Source: Adiantum capillus-veneris (lineage: Eukaryota; Streptophyta; Polypodiopsida; Polypodiales; Pteridaceae). Taken from it: a DNA stretch of 64,000 bases. Both the position numbers and the translations under genes were made by a program. The stretch is taken from positions 37,545,239 to 37,609,238 of the forward strand of contig CM043966.1 of the NCBI GenBank assembly GCA_014529385.2, in the 5' to 3' direction. The notes under the pieces were generated by a model. That model was not told the origin of the DNA, ran no database searches, and was given only the letters and a program-made list of their open reading frames with translations. Shown here piece after piece: positions 1 through 11,766 of the stretch (position 1 is the first letter of the stretch; every line of letters starts with the position of its first letter).

Positions 1-197
1 TCTTGTTTCATAGCTGGTGATATAACCAATGGTTGTTCTTGCCTGATAAGAATGTTCTTTGAACCATACTCTTGATGATTGGCTATGAACATGAACATAT
101 TTGCATCCACGGGTTATTGATTTTTCATGGGTTGTGGCACATGTGTTAGTTGAGTGTAGTTGACTATCACTCTCCCATCATTCAGAAGTAGTGGTTG
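1..197. other. Left edge, interior of element C
   Basis: No open frame is readable here. By position it is the continuation of the minus-strand element C downstream of its gag remnant, but I cannot align it to the gag of element A by eye. Nothing else is supported. Confidence 0.35.
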
Positions 198-1568
198 TTA
201 CCCTAGCACAAGTTTTGGATTTGGTTGAGTGCTACACCATGGAGTGGGGTGATCCCTTCCATAAGTATTACATCTCCTCAATTGAGACTGTTGTACATTC
301 AAGTTTTGTTTGTAGCCTTGGTTTATTCTTCTAATCACCCCCTCAACCACTTGGTCAATGATTGGTTCCCAAGGAGTTTGAACATCTTGCTTTGTGGTGG
401 GTACGCTCTTCGGGGATGAGGCACTACTAGTCGTGCTGTCTGTATCTCCAGTCACCTCTTCGTAGGCCTTACAATTGTCAACTAGATATAGAGCTTCTCT
501 AGTGACTTGCTCAAACGTCTTGCATCCCTTCAAATGTAGGTCCTTTTTGCGAGTTTCATTTTTTAAGCCCTCAATGAAGACAAATGATAATCTCTCATCT
601 TGTGGTAACTCTCGTGTAGGACATCTCTCGATGTATTGTTTGAAGCGAAGCAAAGCTTCCTTCACTCTCTCGTTTGCTTTTTGCTTGAAAACGTAGATTT
701 GTGACAACGTGTTGTGCTTGATTCCCCTTTTTGAGAACTCCTCTACGAACTCTTGTAAGAGTTGTGCTATTTTGGAAAAATCATCTCTATTTAGTGACTA
801 TGACCAACTCAAGGCTGTTCCTTCCAATGTCAACCAAAATCCCTCATACTGAGTATGAAAATCTGCAATCTGTTCAGCTCTCAAAACTTGTTTGAAGAGT
901 GAGACATGAGCATATGGATCCCCTGATCCACTGTACTTTGTCTTGACACATTGAGTCACTTGATATAGTCTTAACCGTTGTGGTTCAATGACTAATCTAA
1001 CCAATTCGTGGTCTCGTGGAAAGACGTGTCTCATCCCCTCCTCTTATCTTGGAGAGAATCCCGGTGGAATCCTCTTTGATATGTGCTCTGGCATCTTTAT
1101 TGGTTGAAAGTGAGTAGAGATTGGAGTACCCTTGTACGTATATCTCTCTAGGTCAATTGGATCAACCAGCTTGTACTCACGTCCATACTTATCTACCATC
1201 AAAACTTGCACTCCGTGGGTATCTGTATATGTGAATACATAGAGATTCTTATGAAATGTTAGCTCTCCAGAATTGGGTTCTACACACTTGTAGAAGATAT
1301 ATTGATCACCGTTTATGAATCTATATAAACCCTAATAAGTGTAATGTGTAAGAACTCTTATGGATTCATTGGCTTTGATGAATCTCACGTTTGGTTTGTT
1401 GATCAGAGGATGCCTCTCCTCTATGTATTCTCCCAATCCCCCAGTTCTCGGCATTGTAACGTTTTTCATGTCTCTGAGTGGAGTAGAAAACCCTGGTGGT
1501 GGATGATTTGTCATGGTCAAGGCTCGCTCAAATCTCTCAAGATAGTCCTTGACAAGCTCACTTTGGCT
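198..1568 (-). pseudogene. gag: gag remnant of Ty3 element C
   Basis: Decayed capsid-type gag of a minus-strand Ty3/gypsy element. The part at 198-1034 matches the gag of element A (60101-61963) closely: both carry SGDPYAHVSLFKQVLRA, LRFKQYIERCP and FEQVTREALYLVDNC, which is the Retrotrans_gag capsid region. Stops and a frameshift near 708-797 break it. Upstream, 1035-1568 reads as one frame on the minus strand apart from a TAG near 1334 and a TAA near 1053. It holds a module absent from gag A, with two PPGF-type segments and a VDKYGREY motif related to the repeats in element F. The zinc knuckles would lie beyond the left edge or are lost. The product would have formed the virus-like particle. 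It is a pseudogene here. Confidence 0.8.
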
Positions 1569-1981
1569 TAGTGCAACTCATATCTTTTTGCCCGTGGTAA
1601 GGTCTCTCAAAAGTCAAGAATTTGTGACTTTTTTGGTCTTTGGAAACTAGTCTTGGGATACCCTAAAAGTTTGGATTTAGGAACCTAGTAAAATTCAGCT
1701 CTAAAACCTAGTAAAATCTAATTTGTTCTGGGTGGGTCCTATTGCCCACAAGATTTCTTCCTGGCTATACTTGACTCAATTTGGCGTTGTCTATCAAAGT
1801 TAGAGCACTTTTTGTGAATTGCACTTGAAACAACACTCAAAACAGTTTCAAGACCAGAACACGGGAACTTTGGCTTGTATCTTGGCCTTCCAAGGGTATT
1901 TTTAGCTCAAATATGAGATTTGGAATGTACTCAAGTATGTCTACAAGATCATGAATTCAGATACCCCCACTATGTTGAGGT
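1569..1981. other. Element C leader, no gene
   Basis: Stretch between the gag remnant and the palindrome array. No frame resembles a known domain. It lies inside element C, on the primer-binding-site side of gag. Confidence 0.4.
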
Positions 1982-3803
1982 ACATGGATTGCGATCCATG
2001 TTCCTATAAAAAAAAAATCTCCAAATCTCCCAAATTTTTACTGTGTGTAGACAAGGTCATGTGCAGGTTGTGTGCCAATTTTCATCAAATTCTGAGGTTG
2101 AGGTACATGGATCGTGATCCATGTTCAACCACATTTGGACTTGATCTCTTAGGGGCTTGTTCCTAACTATGTCCACATGCTAAATCTCAAATCTTTTTGG
2201 ATTTGGCCTTGTTTTGACAGGCCAAATACCCAATAATAGGTTTGTACTACGGTTTTCAGTTTGTCACCTATTTTTCTCCTTTTTGATCCAAGTTTGCTCA
2301 TTTTTTTCCAAAATTGGAGTTGGGGATATGTTTTTTGTATGCACTACTGATCTAGAAAGTTTCAATTCAAGTTGTCACTATGGGTACATGATCGCGATCC
2401 ATGTTTGGAGCCCAAATTAACTTTTTTTGGTACCATCAGATTCAACATGACTAGAAGGTCCTATGGTATCAAATGTTTTGAAAATGGACCTCTGGATTGA
2501 AAATTAGGTCAATTCTGGCACTTGTACAGAGTACTTGGCAGTTTAGGGCTTTTGGTTTGGTTTTTGATATCCAAATTTAGTTTTGAAAAGACCACCAGGC
2601 TCCCTATGATGTCCTCTAGCTATGGTACATATATAATAGCAATTTGTGACAAAGGAACATGGATCGCAATCCATGTACCTATGTGTCAGATGGTAATAAA
2701 ACTTGGCACACAACTTCCCCTTGGTCAACTGATCCCTGCTATATGGTTTTTATGTGATTTGGATCACTTTAGGTCAAGCAAAAGTCAATCCCTAGGTCTG
2801 TTTTAGGGTTTTCCTCTTTGCATTGTTATTGGTACTTTTGATGAGTTTTTTGGACTTTTTTAACCAAAGTTCTTTGGGGATTTTTGTTCACAATGGTCTT
2901 TGCTACAAGCTGGAAAAGTTTTGTCCAAAAATGTGTCAGGGGTACATGGATTGCGATCCATGTTCCACCACTTTTGGACTTGATTTTTGATATGTTGATA
3001 GCTTGCTCCACAAATATTTTTGAATTTGAATCAGTTTTGCCCAACCAAAATTGACTTCTATAGTCTGCTGTGATAATTTTGACAATGTGTTTTTTCTCTT
3101 TTGACCACTTTTTACAATTTTTTTGCATATAGTTCTTTTGGGAAAGTTGTTTGTCTATGTGTTAGCTATCCACTGCTCAAATCTCAGCCAAAAAATTTTC
3201 AAAACTTTTTCATGAAATACATGGATCGCGATCTATGTTTGGAAGCCAAACTGACATTTCTTGGTACCATCAGGATCATCATGTTTACTAGATGCTATGG
3301 TATCAAAAGTTTTGGATTTGGACTAGTTTTTGTCATTCAAAAGCAATTTTTTCTGTCTGTCCTGCGATTTTTGACTACTTTCTATATTTGGCTATTTGGT
3401 TCAACTTTTTTCAATTTTTTGACATGGTTCCTTTTGGGAAAGTTGTTCCAAATGATATCAGGGATGTACTTGTCAAATATCAGCCCCAAATGTAAAAAAG
3501 GTACATGGAACATGATCCATGTTTGGCATCATTTTTTCATGAATTTTGTTTTGTTGGTTCTCTATCCCTTGTAGAAGCCAAATCTCACCCCTTTTTGAAT
3601 TTGGATCCCAAAAAGTTGAAAAAACCCAACTTTTGTGTATGCAATGCCTATTTTGTTGTTTTTGCCCTAACAGTCAATTCTGATGTGATTTTTGAGTTTT
3701 TCTTTCAAGAGAACTTGATTAGAGCAATATCCCACTGATGCTCAATGTACTGGTCACTTTTTTGCAAATTTGGTCTCTAAGGTACATGGATCGCGATCCA
3801 TGT
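1982..3803. repeat. Array of eight 20-bp palindromes (element C)
   Basis: Eight copies of a palindrome with consensus ACATGGATCGCGATCCATGT start at 1982, 2105, 2386, 2657, 2944, 3219, 3503 and 3784. The copy at 3784-3803 is perfect; the others differ by one or a few bases, and 2386 lacks one G. Spacing is 123, 281, 271, 287, 275, 284 and 281 bp. The DNA between copies is diverged, so the palindrome is far better kept than its surroundings. The array lies between the primer-binding site and gag, unlike in elements A and B where it precedes ORF3. ORFs overlapping it are chance frames. Confidence 0.92.
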
Positions 3804-4334
3804 TCCTCCACAGATTCTGGCCAGACTTTCAAAATTGCTTCTAGAGAGTCTACTGATGCCCTTGATCCACAAATTTTTGATTTTGGATCACTTTTGAGGT
3901 CTCTACCATCAAATTTTCAGAATGTCGGAGTTATGGTCATTTTGACCAAAATATGGTTTTCACCCTTTTTTCCCTCAATCTTTTAGCCCAAATTGGATGG
4001 TGGTAGTTTCTACTTACCCTACTCCTAAGTACTGAAATGAAACATGAAACAAAAACGAACTGAACAATACAAAATAAAGTCGAAACGAAAAATGATACAA
4101 TACACTGAAAGCATAGAGAAAATCAAAGAATGAAATGCTTTTGGCTATCTCACTCACAACCCTCTTTACTTCTCAAGAATAGATCTAGCAAGTCCTCGAC
4201 TTCTAGACTCTATCAAGCACTAAACCCCGTGTCTAGCTACTTCACTACTACGATGTAAATGGAATGGAGAGACAAATCTTTATAAAAAGAATGCTCTAAA
4301 TACGTACTAGGTCACTCACCATCTAAGGATCATG
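3804..4334. other. Element C leader next to the primer-binding site
   Basis: AT-rich non-coding DNA between the palindrome array and the primer-binding site. I see no gene in it. Confidence 0.5.
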
Positions 4335-4352
4335 TCCCCGGCAGCGACGCCA
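4335..4352 (-). other. Primer-binding site of element C (tRNA-Asp type)
   Basis: Read on the minus strand this is TGGCGTCGCTGCCGGGGA, two mismatches from the tRNA-Asp-complementary site TGGCGCCGTTGCCGGGGA found in element A. It directly abuts the LTR that starts at 4354, which fixes element C as minus-strand. Confidence 0.8.
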
Positions 4353-4353
4353 A

Positions 4354-5301
4354 TGCATAGCTTTTTGGTACTAACATAATGTCAATATTCAGGGAAGTGA
4401 CTCGGATTGGGCACGGAGACTCTTTGAGATCCTCAATCTCAAGAAGTGAACCTTAACAATCAAACACACTAACTTGACAAGAAAACCAATAACCAAAGAT
4501 CAGGGACATCTATCTATGTCCTTTCTCACAACTCTAGGTCATCACGCCATTTCGGCACTCGAATGGAATCGAAATGCAACAAAAGTTTAGGAGGAGGTCA
4601 AGGACACCTAGGGGCACTATCCTAGCAAGTCTAGTCGCAATCCAACAAGGTACCAAAATCACGATCCATCATGAAAAAGGTCCTGAAAACTGCAACAGAA
4701 TTATCCAGAAAGGCCGCCCTATGGTCTAAGAACACTCTCCTTTGGTCAAAATGACTATAAACAGTGATTTATGCACTCAAATCTGCAATTAAGACTCGCA
4801 AGCCCGTAGTTGCGAACCACAAGAAAACTGACAATGCTTACACTTAATTTAAAGAGCAAAGAAAGAGAAGCACAATGCAAGTTTCGGAATCAAAAACTGA
4901 TTACCCAATCATTAGTAAAGTCGATTACAAGGTTGGAGCAGCTCGTAGCTTCAGCGTACGTTTTTTGAGCTCCTTCTTCTTCTCTAAAGATAAGCCTCCT
5001 TTCACATTAAGGTTATTGACCTTATACCTAGGGATTTCTAAATGGCCAGTGGCCGGTTCACATGGACCTTTACAATCATCATGATAGAATTACAACTCAG
5101 CGAATTGATCCGCTACTCTGGAATCAAGATTACACAGAGTATTACTACACTAGCTCGGAAAACTAATAGAGTACAAATGTGGTGTCTGGCTACATGTCCG
5201 ACCAATTGGGCACCCATTTGATCTGTCCTCAAACACTATCACTCTCTCAGACTCTTTCCTTATCACTCTCTCTCTAGTGTATTGAAATTTCATGCTATGT
5301 A
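4354..5301 (-). mobile_element. 5' LTR of element C (far end approximate)
   Basis: Begins next to the primer-binding site as TGCATAGC on the plus strand; a matching inverted end GCTATGTA occurs at 5294-5301, giving about 950 bp, close to the 1.0 kb LTRs of A and B. The far end is uncertain because no second copy is in the window. At 4658-4669 it holds ATCACGATCCAT, a half-site resembling this element's own palindrome. A TC-rich stretch occurs at about 5225-5276. Confidence 0.5.
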
Positions 5302-5309
5302 TATACATA

Positions 5310-5930
5310 AAGACCAATCAAACAAGAAAACAGTTTTGATTTGACCACTTTACGATCAAATTGACATTTTTTGACAAAAACGACAGTGATCAATTTTGGT
5401 CCCAAAAAAAGAGAAGATTCTGGAGTCCGAATGGCTTTATATCTGGTCTGTTGAGGTTCTATAATATGTATATACATCAGCGTAGATCAGACAAGATAGA
5501 AGTTTTGATTGGACCCTTTTACAATAGGATTGGCATTTTTTGGTGAAAACTACGGATTTTAGTGTTAGCCCCAAGACAAGAGATTGCATTGTCTGAATGG
5601 ATTCATATTTGGTGTGCACAAACATTGATACATCAGTATTCTCACCAAACATGTTAAACACTTATGACTCGGTCACTTTACTCAAGAATTAGTATTTTTC
5701 AACGAAAACGACGTTTTTTGGTTCTGGACATAAATTTGAAGATTCTTAAGTCCGAATGGCTTCATATTTGGTGTGTTGAGATTTTATAATATGTATACAC
5801 ATCAACACACATCAAACAAAAAAGAGGTTTTGATTGGATCCTCTTACAACAAGATTGTCGTTTTTCAATGAGAAGGATGGATTTCAGATTTGGCTCCAAA
5901 AGAGGAGATTCTATTGTCCGACACAAAACA
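5310..5930. repeat. Tandem repeat, about 163-bp unit, nearly four copies
   Basis: Diverged direct repeats sharing the segments GTTTTGATTGGACC, a run of T followed by GAAAACGAC, and GTCCGAATGG. The GTCCGAATGG landmark recurs at 5426, 5592, 5751 and 5917, a spacing of 159-166 bp. Translated minus-strand frames repeat too (for example QSKLLSCLIYADVYTYY), but the array is better read as non-coding. It looks like a short satellite or minisatellite block just outside the element C LTR. Confidence 0.8.
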
Positions 5931-6468
5931 CTGTTTGTTAATTGGAAGAGAACGCATATAAAAATCTTCAATAGAACTAATACTAACCAAATCTTTTATC
6001 GGCCAGGCCACAACAATGCCCACTACAACACCTAATGTGCACACCTCATCCATCAATCGGCGGAACAATCATGGAGCTCAAGCCAATTTGACAGCGATCC
6101 CTAATGTGCCTCTGGGCAAGTCTCTTCCATGAAGTTTTTCGTGGGGTAGAGACTACATCACTGTTCCTTTGCCCACTTCTTTGCCCTTGCTTAAAAGGGC
6201 CACATGCTCATGGCTGCCAAATGACACACTTGCATGCGCTATACTATCCACCAAGAAATTTTGTAAGTGCACCTTAGTTGACATACATGTCAAGAAAAGT
6301 AAAGCTATGCATTACAGACTTTCTCTAGCTGTATTAGTACAAAAGTGATAGAGTTGACTTTACTTTCATTGTAAACCATCTTTATTTTGTATTACCCTAC
6401 AAATAAGCTCTTCTTCTTCTTTTTAGTAACAAAGGGTTTACCTGTTTTCACTCTAAATGTTGAAACGT
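5931..6468. other. Intergenic, no feature seen
   Basis: Single-copy-looking AT-rich DNA with no coding similarity I can recognise. Confidence 0.4.
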
Positions 6469-6752
<284 letters not shown>

Positions 6753-6754
6753 CA

Positions 6755-6850
6755 CCTTGCCAGAAGAAGAAGTAGAAGAAGACGCTTTTAACGTCGTAAG
6801 AAACTATCCTAAGAGAGACTTTCTTTAAGCTTAAAAAAGAAAAAAGAACC
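6755..6850 (+). repeat. Dispersed repeat R1, copy 1
   Basis: About 95 bp with GAAGAAGTAGAAGAAG, CTTTTAACGTCGTA and AACTATCCTAAGAGAGAC. A close second copy lies at 7590-7690, and an inverted partial copy at 10636-10705. Its class is unknown. Confidence 0.75.
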
Positions 6851-7401
6851 AAGCACCAGGTTCCCCTTTTTTTTTTTGAAGCATACCACTACTACCGATT
6901 CTAAGTGAAAATATTCATTAGCTAAAAGATTTCCCCCTCATATTTGCACCATGCGCTACCCACCACTCCCTCTTGCCCTATCACCCACAGCTTCTAGCCA
7001 CCCATTGTCGGCTAAGCTCCTTGGCCAACAACAATAGCCTCTATGCCACTTGGCAGGGCAACCACAATAGGGGTGATGCAGCCTTGCCAACATCCGCAAC
7101 AACTGCTTGACATCCATCATACTATGTACCATGAATTTCCCCAACCAGCCGATCATCAGTCTTCAAAGAGATCTCTCTCCTTCAACCTATCCCCCTTTCC
7201 CTACTCAGCCTCCAATAACATCGCCATGTCCACCTTAGGGTACTGGTGCTATTTATCTAATTGTCTCACACATCTTCATATGCCAATAGCAGCACTCTGA
7301 TTGCATGAAACCTGAACGCAAACCCTCACACCTTTGGAGGCGTGAATCAAATTGGGTCGTTGCTGACAAAATGATGGTAAATAGAACGGCTAGAAAAATG
7401 A

Positions 7402-7404
<3 letters not shown>
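6851..7404. other. Intergenic, no feature seen
   Basis: No recognisable coding sequence. The short frames on both strands have no domain similarity. Confidence 0.4.

Positions 7405-7449
<45 letters not shown>
7405..7449. repeat. (GA)n microsatellite
   Basis: About 22 perfect GA units. Confidence 0.95.
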
Positions 7450-7452
<3 letters not shown>

Positions 7453-7589
7453 CAACGCATCCACAAGCGACAACCTATAGTATTTCATACGAGCTTGAAC
7501 ACTTGTGAGGTAGAAGAGGGAGATATTTGAGATAGAGCGAGAGAGAATTTTCAACATGCGCACTGAGAGAGATCCCACGTCATGCAAAA

Positions 7590-7690
7590 ATAAGCGCCTT
7601 GCAAGAAGAAGAAGTAGAAGAAGAGGCTTTTAACGTCGTAGAAAACTATCCTAAGAGAGACTCTCTTAAGCTTTTTTTTTAAAAAAAAAA
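7590..7690 (+). repeat. Dispersed repeat R1, copy 2
   Basis: Second direct copy of the 6755-6850 repeat, sharing GAAGAAGTAGAAGAAG, GCTTTTAACGTCGTA and CTATCCTAAGAGAGAC. An inverted copy of its last part follows at about 7690-7725. Confidence 0.75.
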
Positions 7691-8109
7691 ACCCAAGCAC
7701 TAGCGATATCCTAAGTGCTTGGTTCTTTTTTTTTTTATATACCATACTAAAAAAAAAAAGAACCAAAGTTTTTTTAAAAAAATTAAAAGCATACCACTAC
7801 ACATAAAAAAATGAACAAGACATACATACTAGGCGAAATTTGCTATACTTGCTGTGCAAGCACCTGGCAATAGAGCGAATCTAACTACGATTCGTTTATT
7901 TTTGTTGCATCACTCCGACAAACCCCTCCCCCCCCCCGCGGCCGTGCCGCCAGCTTCTGACGTCCGCTCGCTTGCTCGCCCTCCAACCCACCAATGATTC
8001 CACTGGCACCCGTCACTTCCTCCACCCAGTGCTCTGCCTATGCTGCTTTGCTCTCAAGCAGCTATGTTCTCAAGTCGCCCCTTCTCTGCTCTCAAGCACC
8101 CTTGCTCTT
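7691..8109. other. Intergenic, no gene seen
   Basis: Homopolymer-rich DNA up to the LTR of element F. The CTCTT at 8105-8109 may be the left target-site duplication of F; the right flank reads CTGTT at 18977-18981. Confidence 0.4.
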
Positions 8110-9073
8110 TGTTAGCAATGGCTAACACGGGCTACATCGAATATGCATCAAGCGGGACATATGCTATGGTTGTGCATAATATTTGCAACTCACCTTGTAT
8201 AAGTCTTGGGCTCAGTTGGAGTTCCAAGGTTGTATATGATAGTTTGAGGCCTCAAGCTTAAACCCATAGAAGGGACCGTGGTGAAAGCCTTTAAAAGGAA
8301 GCTTTTATGCAAGGGCGCTTCATTCTTGAGTATCCACTCTTGAGGATCCACTTTTGAGAGCTCTCTCTCTCTCTCTCTCTCTTGAGTGTTCACTCTATGG
8401 CTTATCCTTGAGCTTAATGTCCATGCTTAAGTGGCTAGGGCTAATCCATTTGTAATTAGAGTAAGCTCTTCTTGATTAATCTAATTCGTATTTTCTCATT
8501 AGTCTTATCTTCTCTACATTTCATTATGTCATTGAGTAATATTACACTCTCATTATCCTAGATTTGAAAGAGGTATGTACTTCTCGCTATTAACCACTCC
8601 TATTCTTCTACAAACATTTGATTTGTGATATTTAGCATCACTAATTAGGTTGATTAAGTTGGGTCTTAATCTTGTAATTAGTGTGTGTGTCCTATTGTTT
8701 GCTTGTGTGTAGATAGGTTTTATGAAACTCTAGCACCATTCACCTCGTGTTTGTAGCTATTGATAAAATGTCGTGATTGGCATGTGGTAATTAGTGTGTG
8801 CCTATTATTAGTGTGCTTGGGATTTCTAGTCTATGGTAAGTCGGACTTCGGTGGACTTGATGTATGTAGAAGTTGTTAGACTAGTGATTAGAGAATGATT
8901 AGAGTTAGTCTTGCCATGGCTAATCTCTTCTTGCACTGGAGAGGTGATCTCTTGAATCCTCTATTTCTATTCATTCGATGCTCGTGCTTCCATGCCTTAG
9001 CCAGGTTGCCGATCCACGGATTTGATAATTTTAAGTGGGTTGCGATTAGGTCGTGCTACAACGCCTCCCAACA
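8110..9073 (+). mobile_element. 5' LTR of element F
   Basis: Starts TGTTAGC and ends CAACA, immediately followed by a tRNA-Asp-type primer-binding site. Its last 280 bp (8790-9073) are about 95 percent identical to 18692-18976. A CT run at 8360-8382 lies downstream of a possible TATA-like TTTAAAAGG near 8290. The start at 8110 is chosen from the TGTTA terminus and from the similar start of the related LTR at 17652. Confidence 0.7.
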
Positions 9074-9075
9074 TT

Positions 9076-9093
9076 TGGCGCCGTTGCCATAGA
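9076..9093 (+). other. Primer-binding site of element F
   Basis: TGGCGCCGTTGCC matches the tRNA-Asp complement for 13 bases, then diverges. It is two bases from the LTR end. Confidence 0.75.
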
Positions 9094-10635
9094 CGAAGGC
9101 CTATGCTAGTGTAATTGTGGCATAATCGAATGTGTTCCCTCACTAATTTCACTTGTGTGTTTATGTTTTTGTGGATTTTAAATGTGTGTGCATGAAGCAA
9201 TGTGTTCATAATTTCCTAATGTGTCGTCGTATCTTGCCAATTGTGTGTTTACACACTCTAATTTCACACTAATCTCTTGCTAATTTGACTAATTTTTGCT
9301 AACTTAATAATTTTCTATGAAGGATTGGAGCATTCGACCATTCAATTGATCTTCAATGGAAAGGTAATCAAGGTGGTATTCTCAACCTCCCTAGAATCTA
9401 AGGATGTGTAGAATTGTGTAGAATTCGCACCATGATGCAATGTAATGTTGATGCAGTGTAATGCTATGCTATGTTGATGTTATGGATTGAAAATTTTGCG
9501 ATTATTCATTTTCATGCCGTTGTAATGCCGAAATTTTTAAGATTTGGTGGCGCATGAATTTGACAAGTTTCAATTGCTAATTGGGTGCCTATTGAGTTGA
9601 TTGCATGCTTGGATGGTCAATTTCAAGTGTGTGCGTACCAAAATCAAGTGTGTATGCATTCTAATTGAGTGTGTGTATGCCTAATTTTAGGTGTGTGTGC
9701 ACTATTTTGCCCATGTTTGTGCACTAGAAAAATCAATGTGTGCGTTATGATTTTTCTATTGTGATGATTGATTTGTGTTGTGCTCATGTCCAACTAATGA
9801 TTAGTGAAGTCACCTTGCAAATTCGACAAGTTTAACCTTTTTGTGTGCGCACCTAAAGATTGGTAAAAACTGCCAATTTTTTAGTGTGTGTGCCTAAAAA
9901 CTGTTTAACGTGCATGATTGATTCATATTTTGATTGCATAATTGATGTGTGTAATGATTAATTTTTGCATTTTTGTGCTCAGAACAGGGATTTACACACT
10001 TCAATTGCGTCAATTTTTGACCTAATTTTGTCGATAATTTTGCCGGTTTAATTGCCCAGTCTTGATTTTATTGATGAATTTTTTTGGCAATTGAATTGAT
10101 GTAATTTGTGTGATTTTATTTGGCTGCACTATTCCCCAATGTGTGGAGAATTTGTAAAAAAAAAAGGGTATTTTTTGGAAAAAATTTGCAAATTTTTTTA
10201 CTAATTTTTGCTTAATTCCACAAAAATTGATATTTTACGATCTTTACGAGCTATTTTGTGTGTACGTATTTACGGCATCATTTTGTTTGCATTCCGCCCT
10301 CTGTGGTTAAGTTTTGAGCATTTCACTATTTTTGGAGACCGGGTTGACGATTTTGTCGTAAATCACGTTTTCGATAAAATCTGCTATTTTTGGTGTGCTT
10401 TTGCATGTCGGAAGTGTTTGCTTGTAAATGATGATGATTTTCTAAGCTTTCCAGAGATTTTTGGAAATTTTTTGGATTTTTTGGAGTTTCGGCTTATTTT
10501 CTATCTATTTTTGGCATTTCTCGACGATTGGAAATTAAAAAATTAAAAAAATGATTCTCGACGATTGCCCAAATTAAAATTTCTCGACTTTGATTCGGTG
10601 CCTTGCGGTGCATAAAACTCTTTGTTGGATAGATC
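9094..10635 (+). other. Element F leader, non-coding
   Basis: T- and GTGTG-rich leader with no recognisable frame. The open frame at 10208-10546 is a hydrophobic, low-complexity translation that I do not accept as a gene. Confidence 0.5.
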
Positions 10636-10705
10636 TTTACGGTCTCTTGGGATAGTTTCCTACGACGTTAAAATAATTCTCTTCTTCCTTTTCTTCTGTC
10701 GGCCG
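10636..10705 (-). repeat. Dispersed repeat R1, inverted copy
   Basis: On the minus strand it reads AACGTCGTAGGAAACTATCC and is flanked by a GAAGAAG-rich run, matching copies 1 and 2. It lies inside the element F leader. Confidence 0.65.
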
Positions 10706-10798
10706 TTCTCTTAATCGGTCCGGGTGAACCCACCGCATCACACTCCCTCACTCTCTCAGTAACTCCCTCTCTCTTCGCACTCTCCCACTCTCTTTTTC

Positions 10799-11070
10799 GC
10801 ATGCTCTGCCTGACAGCCTGCTACCCACATTTCACGCTCCCTCTCTCCTCGCTTCGCTCGTGGGCATGCCCTTCCTCTCTCGCCCTTGTCTTATTCTCGC
10901 ACACACTCACACACACTTACACACACTCCCACTCTCTCTCTCGCGTGCTCTGCCAAATCGCCTGCTACCCACATTTCACGCTCTCTCTCTTCCTCGCTTC
11001 GCCCGTGGGCGTGCCCTTCCTCTCTCGCCCTTGTCTTATTCTCGCACACACACACACACACACACACTCT
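10799..11070 (+). repeat. Tandem duplication, about 145-bp unit
   Basis: Two successive copies (10799-10942 and 10943-11070) share CTGCTACCCACATTTCACGC, CCCTTCCTCTCTCGCCC and TTGTCTTATTCTCGCACACA, each ending in a CA or CT run. It is part of the TC-rich leader of element F. Confidence 0.85.
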
Positions 11071-11349
11071 CATGCGTCCGTACTGCTGCTGACGGGCCCT
11101 GTCTCGGCAGTGCTCGAAAAAAAAACTTTTTTTCCAAAAACTTTGCAAACCTACATACGTGAAACAACATAGGTAAATTGACAAAATTTGAAGGTTTTTA
11201 CACCGAATTACACTAATTTTTTCAAAATTTGTAGGTTTTCTCACCTTCAAATATAAAATTTAGAGGTAAATTTCAAAATTTGTAGGTGAGATTACACTGA
11301 ACTTAGGTTTCTATCGAGCACTGTGCAGCAGCCAGTGAGGCTGTCGGGT

Positions 11350-11361
11350 CCTCTCTCTCTA

Positions 11362-11455
<94 letters not shown>

Positions 11456-11517
11456 ATCACGCATGCTACTTGTCCTCACTGTCAAACCGCCGCCAAGCCT
11501 GCCTATCATTTGTCTCG

Positions 11518-11600
<83 letters not shown>
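11350..11600. repeat. Two long (CT)n arrays
   Basis: Perfect (CT)n at about 11364-11451 and 11518-11600, separated by 67 bp of ordinary sequence. The long SL- and ER-repeat frames on both strands are artefacts of these arrays. Confidence 0.95.
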
Positions 11601-11602
<2 letters not shown>

Positions 11603-11766
11603 CACGCTGCCAGCCAGCCCCGTAATCCAGGCGTCCTCAGGGCCTTCAATCATGCACCAGGCGCGTTGTGCGTTCTGCTCTCATCTAGCAGGTCAAACAA
11701 CGGGGTGACGGGGTCAATGGCCAGGTAGGCCTCCAAGTTTAGGTTAGCTAATTAGTTAGTATAAGT

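Noticed and set aside
1982-3803. CRISPR-like array of regularly spaced palindromic repeats
   Set aside because: The repeats are 20 bp with 270-290 bp intervals, inside a plant retrotransposon, without cas genes. The intervals are themselves diverged repeats, not spacers.
10208-10546. 112-codon hydrophobic frame in the element F leader
   Set aside because: T-rich low-complexity DNA with no domain or homologous copy. It gives Phe/Leu-rich translations by composition.
11303-11728. Long open frames with SLSL or ERER repeats
   Set aside because: They are translations of (CT)n and (GA)n arrays. The same holds near 6400-6850, 19000-19450, 32570-33770, 34561-34887, 37997-38371 and 63004-63267.
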